A DNA stretch of 64,000 bases from JASDSY01 sp041441465 (GTDB lineage: Bacteria > Muiribacteriota > UBA9980), in the NCBI GenBank assembly GCA_041441465.1, contig JASDSY010000010.1:1-64000 (forward strand). Reading direction: 5' to 3'. A model generated the notes under the pieces. The model saw only the letters and a program-made list of their open reading frames with translations, searched no databases and was not told the origin of the DNA. Shown here one piece after another: positions 33,706 through 43,366 of the stretch. The position numbers and the translations under genes are program-made. Position 1 is the first letter of the stretch. Each line of letters starts with the position of its first letter.

Positions 33706-36528
33706 TTACTGCAGTAATTTTTGATTGTCCGGCCTGGCCGATCCTATTAAATTTTGATTTTTAAGCTTGAATTTTTCCATTGCGCTCTGGAGCTCAACAG
33801 CATGGCTCGATAATTCCTGGCTTGCCGCTGCCGTTTCCTCCGCGGTGGCGGTATTTTGCTGCGTAACATTATCAAGCTGCGTTATGCCGGTATTGATTTC
33901 ATTAATACTTGCGGCCTGCTGCTTCGACGCCGAAGCGATCTCGCCTATTAATATGGTTACATTCTGTACTTTCTGTATTATCTGGCTCAGATTATCTGAT
34001 GTTTCCTTTGTTATCGAGTTTCCTATCGTGACTTTTTGAATCGAGTTCTCGATCATTTCCGAAGTTTCTTTAGCAGCCTTTGCGCTTCTTTGCGCGAGAT
34101 TACGGACTTCTTCGGCGACGACGGTAAAGCCCTTGCCGTGCTGCCCGGCGCGGGCGGCTTCGACAGCGGCATTTAAAGCAAGAAGATTTGTCTGGAAAGC
34201 AATCTCATCTATTACTTTTATTATCTTCGAGATGCGATTTGACGCTTCGTTGATTTCACCCATAGATTTTGTAAGCTGCGCCATTAATTCATTTCCTTTG
34301 GAAGCGAACGAGCTGGCATTTTCAACAAGCGTTTTTGCATTTATGGCATTTTCAGCGTTCTGTTTTGTCTGCGAGTTAACTTCCTGTATGGTTGACGCGA
34401 CTTCCTGAAGCGAACTTGCCGACTGTGTCGACGACTGGGAAAGCGCCTGGCTCGCGTTAGCGACCTGCCTCGAACCGTTGTTAACTTCGCTTGCGGTCTG
34501 CGCCACGTAACTTAATGTTTCATTGATCTGGCTAAGCGTAGTATTTAAAGAATCCTGCAGTAATTTTAAATCGCCTTTATATTCGCCGTCCATAGCTACA
34601 TTCAGATTGCCTTTAGACATTTCATGCAGGCAGTCCACCACCGCGGTAAGCGGTTTTATTACTTCTTCAAGCGTTAAGTTGATGCCTCCGATAATCGATT
34701 TATAAGCGCCTTCAAACTTCTTCTCGTCGCCGCGCGCTTTAAGATTGCCGGCGGCAGTGGCCCTGGTTAGCGTATTTATTTCATTTATTACCATGCCGAG
34801 CGAATCGATACATTGATTCATGGAATCTTTAAATTTATTAAAATCGCCTTTATATTCCTCAGTAATTTTTTCCGGCACTATGCCTTTTGATATTTTGGTC
34901 GAGTAATCAGAAGTTAAATTAACCTGTTTCTCAAAAAGCGCTATTATATCGTTTATGCCGGAAGCAAGTTTAGACCAGCGCCCTTCAAGCCCTTCCATCG
35001 ATATGCGCTTATCTAATTTGCCTTCAAATAAAGTAGCTATACATATAGATTTAACGCCGTTTAAAAGTATTTCCATCGTATTAACAAGATTATTAATATT
35101 ATTTTTCATATCCTCAAAATCGCCTTTATATTCTTTAGCGATTTTAGTAGGCACCTCGCCTTTGGCAATTCGTTTGATGTATGCCATGGATACTTTTATC
35201 GGGCCGGAATAAGCGTCAAGAATATTATTTATGCCTTCAATTACCGGCTGAAATTCCTCGCTCACATTCTCCAATCTTCCTTTAACGCCAAGATTGCCGT
35301 GCGTAATGGCATCGGTTAATTCATTACACTCATGGATAAGGTTATTAATGTTAAAACTGACATTTTTTCTTATATAACGCGATATCAAAAGCGACAATGT
35401 AACTACAATTATGGCGATTATTAAAAAGTTATTAAATAAACCGTCAAAAGCCGAATTTATGTTATCGGCTATTGTTGTAAATTCATTTTTAAAGGCTTTT
35501 ACAAGAATTATCCAGCCCCACGGTTCGAAATAAACAGTAGCATACGTAACATCGGCCGGAGTTTCTTTTCCAATGGCAATTGTATATTCAAAAATATTAA
35601 CTTTATTTTTATTCGCAATTGTTTTTTCAATCATTTCAGCGACAAAAGGTTTTCCCGAAATATCCTTAAAATCCAGCGCCGATTTTCCTTCAAGCGTATG
35701 ATCTTTAGAAATTAAGTAAACGCCTTTCTGCGCGCCGGCGGCGCCGACTACCATAGCACTGCCTGATTTTCCAATTTTAATGTCAGTTATCGATTTTTTT
35801 ACGCTTTCAAGGTTGTCCTGTTTTATGCCGAAATAAAGCATTCCATATACTTTGCCGTCATCCGATTTGATCGGCAGATACGCCGTAATATACCATTCAC
35901 CAATAATTTGAGCGCGCCCGACATAGTTTTCGCCTTTAAGAACAGTCGCGATCACCTTGTTAGACGAACCGTCAGGCTCTTTTGCCGGAATATAAGTGCC
36001 TATGGCCCTTTTGCCTTCTTTATTTATAATATTAGTCGCGATTCTCAACATATCGCCCTGCTCGTTCATTCTCTGAAAAATAGTGCAGGTGCCGCCCAAT
36101 AACGATTTTATGTCATCGACAAATATAGTCGGCAGCTGGCTTTCATAGTTTTTCTCTATTGGGACCGTGCCCAGCGCCAATTTTTGAATGTTAACTGTCG
36201 TTTCTTCGTTATTCGACTGGTTTTTTACTTTCCATTCAGCCGTTTCAGGAAGCGACTTGATTCCGCCTTTTTCATTCATTATCTTAAACGCCGCATTTAT
36301 ATTGGTAGTTACCATCTGTATTAAGAGATCATTCTGGCTCGAGCAATTTATTAACGTACCGTCTATAACTTTCTGCAGCTGTTCGTTTAATTGCAGGTGC
36401 GATTCGGCAACAGCCAGTTCCCTGATCGGTTTTTTCTGGCTTTCTAAATAAATAAGAACAATAAGCATCGGGACCAGAGCGATTACTAATCCCATCGCAA
36501 AAACTTTAGATCTGATAGTTTTAAACAT
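33706..36528 (-). CDS. Methyl-accepting chemotaxis protein with Cache-type sensor and serial HAMP-like modules
   Basis: This ~940-residue chemoreceptor has a first transmembrane helix at the N-terminus (VFAMGLVIALVPMLIVLIYL) and a long periplasmic Cache-type sensor domain (~35-365; WYITAYLPIKSDDGKVYGML is typical). A second transmembrane helix lies near 370-395 (FLIIAIIVVTLSLLISRYI). Then come about four to five HAMP-like modules sharing the motif EYKGDF/EYKGDL (~395-680). The C-terminal signalling hairpin carries DEIAFQTNLLALNAAVEAAR and GKGFTVVAEEVRNLAQRSA, which contact CheA/CheW. GGAGG lies 7 bases before the ATG at 36528. No che genes are nearby. The HAMP array is unusually long. Confidence 0.93.
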   Translation of the reverse strand: MFKTIRSKVFAMGLVIALVPMLIVLIYLESQKKPIRELAVAESHLQLNEQLQKVIDGTLINCSSQNDLLIQMVTTNINAAFKIMNEKGGIKSLPETAEWKVKNQSNNEETTVNIQKLALGTVPIEKNYESQLPTIFVDDIKSLLGGTCTIFQRMNEQGDMLRIATNIINKEGKRAIGTYIPAKEPDGSSNKVIATVLKGENYVGRAQIIGEWYITAYLPIKSDDGKVYGMLYFGIKQDNLESVKKSITDIKIGKSGSAMVVGAAGAQKGVYLISKDHTLEGKSALDFKDISGKPFVAEMIEKTIANKNKVNIFEYTIAIGKETPADVTYATVYFEPWGWIILVKAFKNEFTTIADNINSAFDGLFNNFLIIAIIVVTLSLLISRYIRKNVSFNINNLIHECNELTDAITHGNLGVKGRLENVSEEFQPVIEGINNILDAYSGPIKVSMAYIKRIAKGEVPTKIAKEYKGDFEDMKNNINNLVNTMEILLNGVKSICIATLFEGKLDKRISMEGLEGRWSKLASGINDIIALFEKQVNLTSDYSTKISKGIVPEKITEEYKGDFNKFKDSMNQCIDSLGMVINEINTLTRATAAGNLKARGDEKKFEGAYKSIIGGINLTLEEVIKPLTAVVDCLHEMSKGNLNVAMDGEYKGDLKLLQDSLNTTLSQINETLSYVAQTASEVNNGSRQVANASQALSQSSTQSASSLQEVASTIQEVNSQTKQNAENAINAKTLVENASSFASKGNELMAQLTKSMGEINEASNRISKIIKVIDEIAFQTNLLALNAAVEAARAGQHGKGFTVVAEEVRNLAQRSAKAAKETSEMIENSIQKVTIGNSITKETSDNLSQIIQKVQNVTILIGEIASASKQQAASINEINTGITQLDNVTQQNTATAEETAAASQELSSHAVELQSAMEKFKLKNQNLIGSARPDNQKLLQ

Positions 36529-36821
36529 ACTAAATCCTCCGCAAAACACAAATAATATTATAAATTAGCTACTACATAATTTATAATATCATGTGATTTT
36601 ATTATATTTTAAAATTTTATTTAAGTATAAATTAAGAATTTAATAAGTAATTTATATATTAACCGCAGGAAAAAGATATTTTTTTATCTATTTCAATTTT
36701 TACAGCATACCCATTAATATTTATCAAATTACTCTTGATTATTTAAGACTTAATTTGTATAATATATTTATCACATTAATTAATAAATGTATTGTAAAAA
36801 AAGGACATTAAAAAAAGTTTT

Positions 36822-37655
36822 TTGACAGGAAGTGTTTGCAGCTTGATAATACTAAGCCATTACTTAGAACTTTTTCTAAGCCACGAACTAAAAAATATGT
36901 TTAAGAAGGAGACATTTTTTCCTGATATTACAATGCAAAAGTATATAAATTATTATCGTCATATTCATTCCTGCGAAGAAATCAAACGGCCTATTTCAGT
37001 TATCCGAATCCCCGACGGCTCTTTTGGCTTGGAAATTAATTATCTTGAAAACAACGACACCCAGCCTGGAAAGGTTTACGGATTAACTCATAAGTGCTAT
37101 AAAGGTATCCTTTCTCAAAAAATTGATTTTGTTTCAATTAAAATATCTATTGGTTCTATTTTTCTATTAACTAAAATTCCGGCAATGGAAATTAACCGTC
37201 AGCAGATAAGCTTATCTGACGCTTTCGGCAGTGAAATCCTTGATATTATTAACAGGACAAAACACTGCGATAATATAAACGAGAAAATTAAAGCGCTCGA
37301 AGAGTATTTAAAAATAAGGATTCAACATAATAAAATAAAAGTACCGTTTTTTCTAGAAAAAATAATCGACATGTTAAATACAAGAAAAATCTTTTTACCT
37401 TCTGAAATCAATGAAATAAGCCAGTTAAGCACGCGGCATACAAGAAGGCTTTTTGACAGGTTTATCGGTGTGAGTCCCAAAAAACTCTCTGAAATAATGA
37501 GAATAAATAATTCAATAAAACTAATGACGCAAAAAAACGTGCAAGATTTTTCGGAAATTGCTGTTAAATCAGGATTTTATGATCAACCTCATTTCATAAA
37601 AGAATTCAAAAAATATACCGGCCTAAAACCGTCGCAATTTCGGGCTGAAATTTAA
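36822..37655 (+). CDS. AraC-family transcriptional regulator
   Basis: This protein of up to 277 residues has a C-terminal AraC-type double helix-turn-helix. The first HTH lies near 205-225 (INEISQLSTRHTRRLFDRFI). The second includes FSEIAVKSGFYDQPHFIKEF and KKYTGLKPSQFRAEI, the family's PROSITE-like end. The N-terminal ~150 residues (SVIRIPDGSFGLEINYL) resemble the DUF6597-type domain of other AraC proteins. The start is uncertain: the TTG at 36822 is in frame, but an ATG at 36897 (MFKKETFFPD) also fits the family and has no clear ribosome site. It is divergent from the chemoreceptor gene and convergent with the DUF123 gene. The target is unknown. Confidence 0.85.
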   Translation: MTGSVCSLIILSHYLELFLSHELKNMFKKETFFPDITMQKYINYYRHIHSCEEIKRPISVIRIPDGSFGLEINYLENNDTQPGKVYGLTHKCYKGILSQKIDFVSIKISIGSIFLLTKIPAMEINRQQISLSDAFGSEILDIINRTKHCDNINEKIKALEEYLKIRIQHNKIKVPFFLEKIIDMLNTRKIFLPSEINEISQLSTRHTRRLFDRFIGVSPKKLSEIMRINNSIKLMTQKNVQDFSEIAVKSGFYDQPHFIKEFKKYTGLKPSQFRAEI

Positions 37656-37657
37656 GC

Positions 37658-38125
37658 TCAATGTAACCGGCCCGCGTCAAGCCTTTCACACTTGTTTAAA
37701 CACGAATTTTTCAGCGCTTTTTCTAAGCCTGCGTAATCGACAAACCCGCAAAGATGCGATGGACAGTAACTGCAGTCGGAATTACCGAAACGCGGTATAT
37801 AAAAATCTGCACCTATCAACACAGCCATATTAAATCTGCATTCTTTTATTTTTTTTACGCCGCGCGTAAAATAAGCACCCACAAATGCGCAGTTTTTATT
37901 AGTCGTCAGATAATCAATATGCCACTGACATTTTTTATCTTTTTTTATGTGCCGGTTAATACGCGAAATCAAATTTCTCTGCGCCGTTCCGGTATAAATA
38001 TAAAACCCGGCGGGTATCCTGAACACACCGGCAGCTCCGACCTTTACCTCAAATTCTTTTTTTATTTCAAAAATAAAATGATATATTCCGGAATCATTGC
38101 TTTCCGTCGTGTTTGTTTTCGGCAT
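37658..38125 (-). CDS. DUF123-family GIY-YIG-like protein
   Basis: This 155-residue protein matches the DUF123 branch of the GIY-YIG nuclease fold. Hallmarks are SGIYHFIFEIKKE (GIY strand), AGFYIYTGTAQRNLISRINR (YIG strand and the Arg helix), HWHIDYL-like QWHIDYLT, then KECRFNMAV and FGNSDCSYCPSHLCG. Such domains stand alone or are fused to endonuclease III in archaea; their function is not settled. No signal peptide. It converges on the AraC gene with only two bases between the stops. It is probably monocistronic. Confidence 0.88.
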   Translation of the reverse strand: MPKTNTTESNDSGIYHFIFEIKKEFEVKVGAAGVFRIPAGFYIYTGTAQRNLISRINRHIKKDKKCQWHIDYLTTNKNCAFVGAYFTRGVKKIKECRFNMAVLIGADFYIPRFGNSDCSYCPSHLCGFVDYAGLEKALKNSCLNKCERLDAGRLH

Positions 38126-38442
38126 TTACCTCTCCATAATTTTAATTTGTTGCGCGGACTTTTCATTAATAAAAAACGCCGGCTAAATCAGTAAATATTA
38201 TATATTAAAATCAATAAAATTGATAGCTTCCTGGCGATAAAAACATTTCTAATAAGAAAATCATTAAACGGACGCATGTTCAACTTTCGCTAGACCATAT
38301 ATATTGAAAAATCAATTATATTAATAATCATCTTATATGAAATCACAAAATCCGGCCGGAAATTTAGACAGCTTTTTTCATTCAAATAACCTGTAAAATG
38401 ATATTTTTAGACAAATTCAAAAACCTGATTATTATGCTTAAA
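38126..38442. other. Intergenic stretch without a recognisable gene
   Basis: The ~315 bases between the DUF123 start and the terminator of the M16 gene pair are A/T-rich. I see no open frame with a ribosome site, no RNA-like fold of note and no repeat. It presumably holds the DUF123 promoter. Confidence 0.5.
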
Positions 38443-38484
38443 ATAAAAAAGCGTATCTGTACCTTTACAAATACGCTTTTTTAT
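38443..38484 (-). terminator. Rho-independent terminator of the M16 peptidase pair
   Basis: AAAAAAGCGTATCTGT and ATACGCTTTTTT form a strong stem with a loop, with T-runs on both strands. It lies 12 bases after the stop of the downstream M16 gene. Confidence 0.88.
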
Positions 38485-38495
38485 TAAGTAGCCTG

Positions 38496-40118
38496 TTATT
38501 TCTTTTCCTGTTTTTTAGCGCCTGTTTTTACCTCAACCTTGCCGGATGGATAAATAACTGCGATTACGGCTTTATCGATATCGATATATTTTTCGGCCGC
38601 TTTTCTTATATCTTCACGGGTCGGCGCAAGTGTTTTTTCGAGGAACTGGTTCTCAAAATCAGCGCCGAGTCCGAGCGCGTCCCAGGTTCCAAGAAACTGC
38701 GCCTGCTGGCTCATGGTGTTTCTCGAAAGAGCATAAGTGCCGACAATTTTATTTTTAGCGCGGTTATATTCCTCTTCGGTAATGAGCTCAGTCGATAACC
38801 TTTTCGCTTCTCTTTTTAAAGAGGCGATAGCCTGCTCGTATTTTTCAGGCTGCGTTCCCATAAGCATTATCAGCGCCGAATTACCTTTCAAGGTCTGATA
38901 ATAAGCTGTTATCTGATAAGATAACGATTCCTTGTCGCGCAAAATAGAAAACAGCCTGGAGCTCATACCGCCGCCTAATACGGTCGATAAAATTTTCAAT
39001 GAACCGTAATCAGCGCTGTCGACGCCGGGAGTCAAAAAGCCCATATAAATAAAGCACTGCGCTTTATCCTTTAATTCCTTCACTTCTTTTAACGCGGTAA
39101 ACGGCTTCGCGCCGGCTTTAATTTTGCCGTCAACTTCGCCGATAACAGCAGGCTGTTTATCATTTTTAGGAAGGCTGCCAAACCTTTTCTCGACTGCTTT
39201 TTTTATAACATCAGCCTCGATATTTCCGACAACGACAAATGTCATATTAGCCGGAACTAGCATTTCTTTGTACCATTTGATTATATCTTCGCGTTTAAGC
39301 TTATTAATTGATTCTTCAGTGCCGTACTGATGAAAAGCGTAAGGATGATTTTCAAACATCGTGCGGTAGAATAATTTGGAACAAACCTCATCCATTTTAT
39401 CATTCGATGCCTTAATAGCGGCAGTCAAAAACTGTTTTTCCTTGTTAAGCTCTTCTTCCGGAAACGTAGATGTATTAACGCAATCAGCGAATATATCAAA
39501 ATTTTGCTCAAATGTTTTAAGAGTGGTCGTCAAGGTAATGGTTCCTTCAAGCTTGCTTACTTCCGTATCAAATATCGCGCCTGTTTTTTCAATGCCGGCG
39601 GCAATCTGTTCAGCGTTCAATTTGGCGTTGCCTTTTTTCAGCATTTCGAAAAGTAAAGTCGAGATTCCGTTATTTCCGGCAGTTTCGTATGCAGAACCAA
39701 TTTTAGATACCATTTTCACGGTTACTATATCGGCCGACGTATTTTTTTTATAAATTATCTTAACGCCGTTATTAAGCGTAATAACGTCAATTTTATTTCC
39801 GGATTTAATCTTCTCCAGAAGCTCTTTAATCTCAGCCTTGTTCTCTGATTTTACAACTGCTTCGGCAGTAGCCTGAGCCTGGATCGGCATTTTATTTTCT
39901 TTAACTTCGCCTGCGGCTAAATTTTCTTTATTACCGGCCTCTTCTTTATTTACGCTTTCAGGTGATTTTTTCGAGTGTTCCTTTACTTCGGACCTGAACG
40001 TAAAACTTTTTAAATGACTGCGCCCGCCGTCAAAATCAGAAGCCATAACCGCGTTAATTCCAAATATCGTAGTAAAAGCCAATAATATGGCAATATTATT
40101 TTTTTTCAACTTTTCCAC
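38496..40118 (-). CDS. M16-family peptidase homologue lacking the zinc motif (probable non-catalytic subunit)
   Basis: This 540-residue exported protein has an N-terminal hydrophobic signal (NIAILLAFTTIFGINAVMA), a charged ~80-residue spacer, then two M16 half-domains. The expected HxxEH is missing: the matching stretch reads GISTLLFEMLKKGNAKL. The second half carries the typical LSTVLGGGMSSRLFSILRDK and SYQITAYYQT. In bipartite M16 peptidases one subunit is inactive and helps bind substrate, so it probably pairs with the active protein encoded just upstream, whose last codons overlap its start by ~23 bases. The start (GTG or the TTG two codons later) is uncertain. Confidence 0.88.
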   Translation of the reverse strand: MEKLKKNNIAILLAFTTIFGINAVMASDFDGGRSHLKSFTFRSEVKEHSKKSPESVNKEEAGNKENLAAGEVKENKMPIQAQATAEAVVKSENKAEIKELLEKIKSGNKIDVITLNNGVKIIYKKNTSADIVTVKMVSKIGSAYETAGNNGISTLLFEMLKKGNAKLNAEQIAAGIEKTGAIFDTEVSKLEGTITLTTTLKTFEQNFDIFADCVNTSTFPEEELNKEKQFLTAAIKASNDKMDEVCSKLFYRTMFENHPYAFHQYGTEESINKLKREDIIKWYKEMLVPANMTFVVVGNIEADVIKKAVEKRFGSLPKNDKQPAVIGEVDGKIKAGAKPFTALKEVKELKDKAQCFIYMGFLTPGVDSADYGSLKILSTVLGGGMSSRLFSILRDKESLSYQITAYYQTLKGNSALIMLMGTQPEKYEQAIASLKREAKRLSTELITEEEYNRAKNKIVGTYALSRNTMSQQAQFLGTWDALGLGADFENQFLEKTLAPTREDIRKAAEKYIDIDKAVIAVIYPSGKVEVKTGAKKQEKK

Positions 40119-41469
40119 TCTCCATTTTTTTTGCAGCCTTTGCTTCTGCTTTTTTAGGATTCGGTTCGACTACGGCAAAAACATAGCCGTTATCAGTAAG
40201 ATATTTGTTCGCGACTTTAACAATATCTTCTTTCGTTACTTTCTTTATGTTCTCGAGATATTTGCCGAAATTATCCTCGGAAGATAAAAGTATCGTCTGG
40301 CCTATATATTCAGCCATATTTTCATAATTCTGGTGATTTAAAATAAACGCGGTTTCAATCGAATTTTTAGCTTTCTCAATTTCACCGCTGGTTATTTCGC
40401 CTTTTTTTATTGCCGCGATTTCTTTAAATACAGCATCTTTAGCAGTTTCAACATTTTTCGGATCGAGCATCATATAGACGAAAAATAAACCGGATGACCT
40501 GAAATTCCACATAGCGGCAGCTACCACGTCAACCAATTTCTGTTTTTCCTTCACCGATACGTTTAATTTCGAAGAAGCGCCTTCGCCCAGAATGTTCGTT
40601 AAAACTTCCATAGCGGCAATATCGTCAGATGCAAGCTCAGGAGCGCGATAAGCAATAGATGAGTATGTTTTTTCTATATCCATCATTACTTTCCTGTAAC
40701 GAGGCTTTATTATTTCCTCTTCAAGCGCCCCGTCTATTTTTTCGTTGCCCGGAGTGTTTGATACTATTCCGCGGAAAGCTTCCTTTACCTTAGCGAAAGC
40801 GACCTCCGGCTTAATATCGCCGACAATTACAACAATCATATTATTTGGATTATATTTTTCCTTGTAATAATTATATATAACGTCGCGCGGAACCGTTTCT
40901 ATTATTTTCTGAAAACCTATAACAGGATAGCTGTAAGCAAGGTTATCGAACATCGCGCGGTGTATCTGGCTGAACAGCACCCTCTGCGGCTTATCTTCGT
41001 TCATTTTTATTTCTTCTATAACTACTTTGCGTTCTTTTTCGACTTCTTCCGGCTCTAATGTTGAATTTAACACACCGTCAACTTCGACATCGAGCATTTT
41101 ATCGAAATAACATGAAGCGCCGGTAGCCTGGAAAAAAGTATAGTCATAATAAGTGGCCGCGTTGTTAGAAGCGCCGATCGCGTCCAGCTCGCGGTCCAGT
41201 TCGCCGACTTTACGTTTTTTTGTTCCCTTAAAAAGAAGGTGTTCTAGAAAATGCGACATGCCGCGCGTTTTATAAGTCTCATTAACGCCGCCCGTGCGCA
41301 CCCAGATTTGCACTGCAACCAAAGGACTGTTATGATCCTCGAGCACATAAACTTTCATGCCGTTAGGCAGCGTGTCTGATACCAGCTTATGTTCAGCGGC
41401 TGCCAGACTTCCGGCCAGAAATGCTACAATAAGAAGCGCCAGCGCCAAACCCCTCAACTTTAACTTCAT
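40096..41469 (-). CDS. Zinc metallopeptidase, M16 family, catalytic subunit
   Basis: This ~457-residue exported peptidase has a signal peptide (LRGLALALLIVAFLAGSLAAA). The inverted zinc motif HxxEH is present as SHFLEHLLFKGTKKR, and the third ligand glutamate lies in RKVVIEEIKMNEDKP about 75 residues on. The second half (LGEGASSKLNVSVKEK, then VAAAMWNFRSSGLFFVYM) is the structural partner domain. It probably degrades peptides in the periplasm together with the inactive M16 homologue encoded next. GGAGG lies 6 bases before the ATG at 41469; earlier in-frame starts would precede the signal peptide with unlikely sequence. The two genes overlap and share one terminator. Confidence 0.94.
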   Translation of the reverse strand: MKLKLRGLALALLIVAFLAGSLAAAEHKLVSDTLPNGMKVYVLEDHNSPLVAVQIWVRTGGVNETYKTRGMSHFLEHLLFKGTKKRKVGELDRELDAIGASNNAATYYDYTFFQATGASCYFDKMLDVEVDGVLNSTLEPEEVEKERKVVIEEIKMNEDKPQRVLFSQIHRAMFDNLAYSYPVIGFQKIIETVPRDVIYNYYKEKYNPNNMIVVIVGDIKPEVAFAKVKEAFRGIVSNTPGNEKIDGALEEEIIKPRYRKVMMDIEKTYSSIAYRAPELASDDIAAMEVLTNILGEGASSKLNVSVKEKQKLVDVVAAAMWNFRSSGLFFVYMMLDPKNVETAKDAVFKEIAAIKKGEITSGEIEKAKNSIETAFILNHQNYENMAEYIGQTILLSSEDNFGKYLENIKKVTKEDIVKVANKYLTDNGYVFAVVEPNPKKAEAKAAKKMESGKVEKK

Positions 41470-41612
41470 AAATACCTCCGATAAATATTTTTCGTAATAT
41501 ATTAAATGCAGAAAATTGAGTGAATTATACAATAAAAAAAAAGTTTTTTCAATAAGTATTTAATCACGTATAATTATATATCACTTGAAATTTTAGAAAT
41601 AAAATTACATAA

Positions 41613-41646
41613 AAAAAACTTCCAGCTTGTAAACTGAAAGTTTTTT
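41613..41646 (-). terminator. Hairpin terminator after the hemerythrin gene
   Basis: AAAAAACTT-CAG and CTG-AAGTTTTTT pair with one internal mismatch; T-runs exist on both strands. It starts six bases after the hemerythrin stop codon. Confidence 0.8.
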
Positions 41647-41651
41647 GTTCA

Positions 41652-42083
41652 TTACTTAAGACCGTTTTTCCTGAAAAGCTCAGCGTATTTAAAATCGCTT
41701 TGCTGGATATGTTTTATCAGCCACTCAAATAAAAATCCGCTCAAATCGAACAGTACTTTCATTTTTTCGTTTTCGTCACTTAAGGCCGTGCTTTGAAAAA
41801 ATTGTTCCTGTATCTTTACTATTTTCTGAAAAATCCTGTTATGCTCGGCTTTATGAATATCCAGCTCCGGATATTCAAATTTTTCCATGTATTCTTCTTC
41901 CGTACCGAAATGCCACGCCGTGTAATTCATAAGCCTTTCAAAATTTTGTTCGACACTGGCCATATCAAGAAAATTATTCATCGATTCGATAAGATCATTT
42001 ATTATATCTATAAACTTCTTATGCTGCAAATCAATCTCGACTATGCCTATAGAAAAACTATTTTCCCAATTAAATTTTAACAT
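41652..42083 (-). CDS. Bacteriohemerythrin
   Basis: This 143-residue cytosolic protein is a single four-helix hemerythrin domain that binds O2 at a di-iron centre. The ligand set is visible: H in IDLQHKKF, H and E in WHFGTEEEYM, H in HKAEHNRIF, and H and D in WLIKHIQQSDFKY. The start MLKFNWENSFSIGIVEIDLQ is typical of the bacterial family (W.....G...ID.QH). Such proteins supply oxygen sensing or delivery in microaerophiles and anaerobes and are often coupled to chemotaxis. AAGGAAA precedes the ATG. It is monocistronic with its own terminator. Confidence 0.95.
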   Translation of the reverse strand: MLKFNWENSFSIGIVEIDLQHKKFIDIINDLIESMNNFLDMASVEQNFERLMNYTAWHFGTEEEYMEKFEYPELDIHKAEHNRIFQKIVKIQEQFFQSTALSDENEKMKVLFDLSGFLFEWLIKHIQQSDFKYAELFRKNGLK

Positions 42084-42144
42084 AATAAATTTCCTTAAAT
42101 TTCAAAATAACTATCAGACTTTAAAATAATAATCAAAACTATTA

Positions 42145-43362
42145 TTATTCACGATGATATAAAAAGAAACTTTTTGAATTAGAATTGAAATCCGAATGAG
42201 ATATTTCCCACAACTTATACATATCCAGAATATCAGAAACAGTTCCATCCATGATTAATTTTCTGATAACTGCCGTGCCGGCGAGCCTGTCAAAGAAAAA
42301 TTTCCGGCTTTTTTCACTGAACAGGAAAGTAAATTTATCTTTATAAAGATCATGAAAAATTTTAACAAGCGATATTCCGAACGCAAAGGAATGAATTTTA
42401 TAATTAGACGAATCAAGTAAAATCCCGCCGCATTCGATGCCTTCATATTTAGAGGATAAAGGTTTAAAAGAAACAGCAGATACGCTTATTCCGCTAAACC
42501 TTTCATCATTTAGAAGTTCATTTATTTTTTCACAAACTTCGGCGCCGTTTACAAAAGGCGCGCCTATAGTCCGAAAAGGCGCATCAGTACCGCGGCCTTC
42601 CGATAAATTAGTTCCCTCGAAAAAACAGGTTCCGGGATAAAAAAGCGAAGTTTCAGGAGAAACCATCGCCGGCGACGGCTTCGGCCATATAAGCCTGGTT
42701 TCCGAGAAAGTTTTCGCCGGATCATAATTGACGACAGGAAATACCTTAAGATTAGCCGCCGGATAATATTTTTTTGCAATCAGCCTCGCAAGCTCACCGA
42801 TAGTCAAACCATAGCGTACCGGAATTTTATAAGGACATAATTCCGATATGTAATCATCCTCGCCGCTTGGCCCTTCTAAAATCGTACATCCGACCGGATT
42901 CGGCCTGTCCAGCACGAATATCGGCAGGCCTGATTTTTCCGCACCTTCTATTGCAAGGCCGAGAGCGTGTATGTAAGTATAAAATCTCACTCCGCAATCC
43001 TGTATATCAAATATTAAAAGATCGAGGCCGTTTGCATTTTTAGTTACCGCATTTTCCAGATGGCCTTCAGTGAAAAGGCTGTAAATCGGTGTTTCATATT
43101 CAGGATGAATATCATTTTTGATATATTCGCCGTCTCTGATATTGGCGAAGTAACCATGCTCGGGCGTAAATATCGCTTTTATATTAAATCCTGCTTTTTT
43201 CAACGCTATAAAATTGCATTCGCCGCTTTTATCGATTGCCCTCGAATTGGATATAAGCCCTATGTTTCTATAAACGCCGGAATATTTATCAGCTGACTGA
43301 ATAAAAAAATCGAGGCCTGTTTTTATTGTCGAATTAATTATTATAGGGGAATTTTTTGCCAT
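42145..43362 (-). CDS. namZ: NamZ-like exo-beta-N-acetylmuramidase (DUF1343)
   Basis: This ~405-residue protein matches the DUF1343 family, whose characterised member NamZ removes terminal MurNAc from peptidoglycan fragments. Signatures are IGLISNSRAID, FTPEHGYFANI, LLIFDIQDCGVRFYTYIHAL, VLDRPNPVGC and PVRYGLTIGELARLI. No signal peptide is evident, so it may act on imported muropeptides in the cytosol. GAGGA lies 8 bases before the ATG at 43362, four bases after the upstream gene's stop. It is the last gene of a kdsB, exported protein, namZ operon, so envelope recycling or remodelling fits. Confidence 0.88.
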   Translation of the reverse strand: MAKNSPIIINSTIKTGLDFFIQSADKYSGVYRNIGLISNSRAIDKSGECNFIALKKAGFNIKAIFTPEHGYFANIRDGEYIKNDIHPEYETPIYSLFTEGHLENAVTKNANGLDLLIFDIQDCGVRFYTYIHALGLAIEGAEKSGLPIFVLDRPNPVGCTILEGPSGEDDYISELCPYKIPVRYGLTIGELARLIAKKYYPAANLKVFPVVNYDPAKTFSETRLIWPKPSPAMVSPETSLFYPGTCFFEGTNLSEGRGTDAPFRTIGAPFVNGAEVCEKINELLNDERFSGISVSAVSFKPLSSKYEGIECGGILLDSSNYKIHSFAFGISLVKIFHDLYKDKFTFLFSEKSRKFFFDRLAGTAVIRKLIMDGTVSDILDMYKLWEISHSDFNSNSKSFFLYHRE

Positions 43363-43366
43363 TTGT

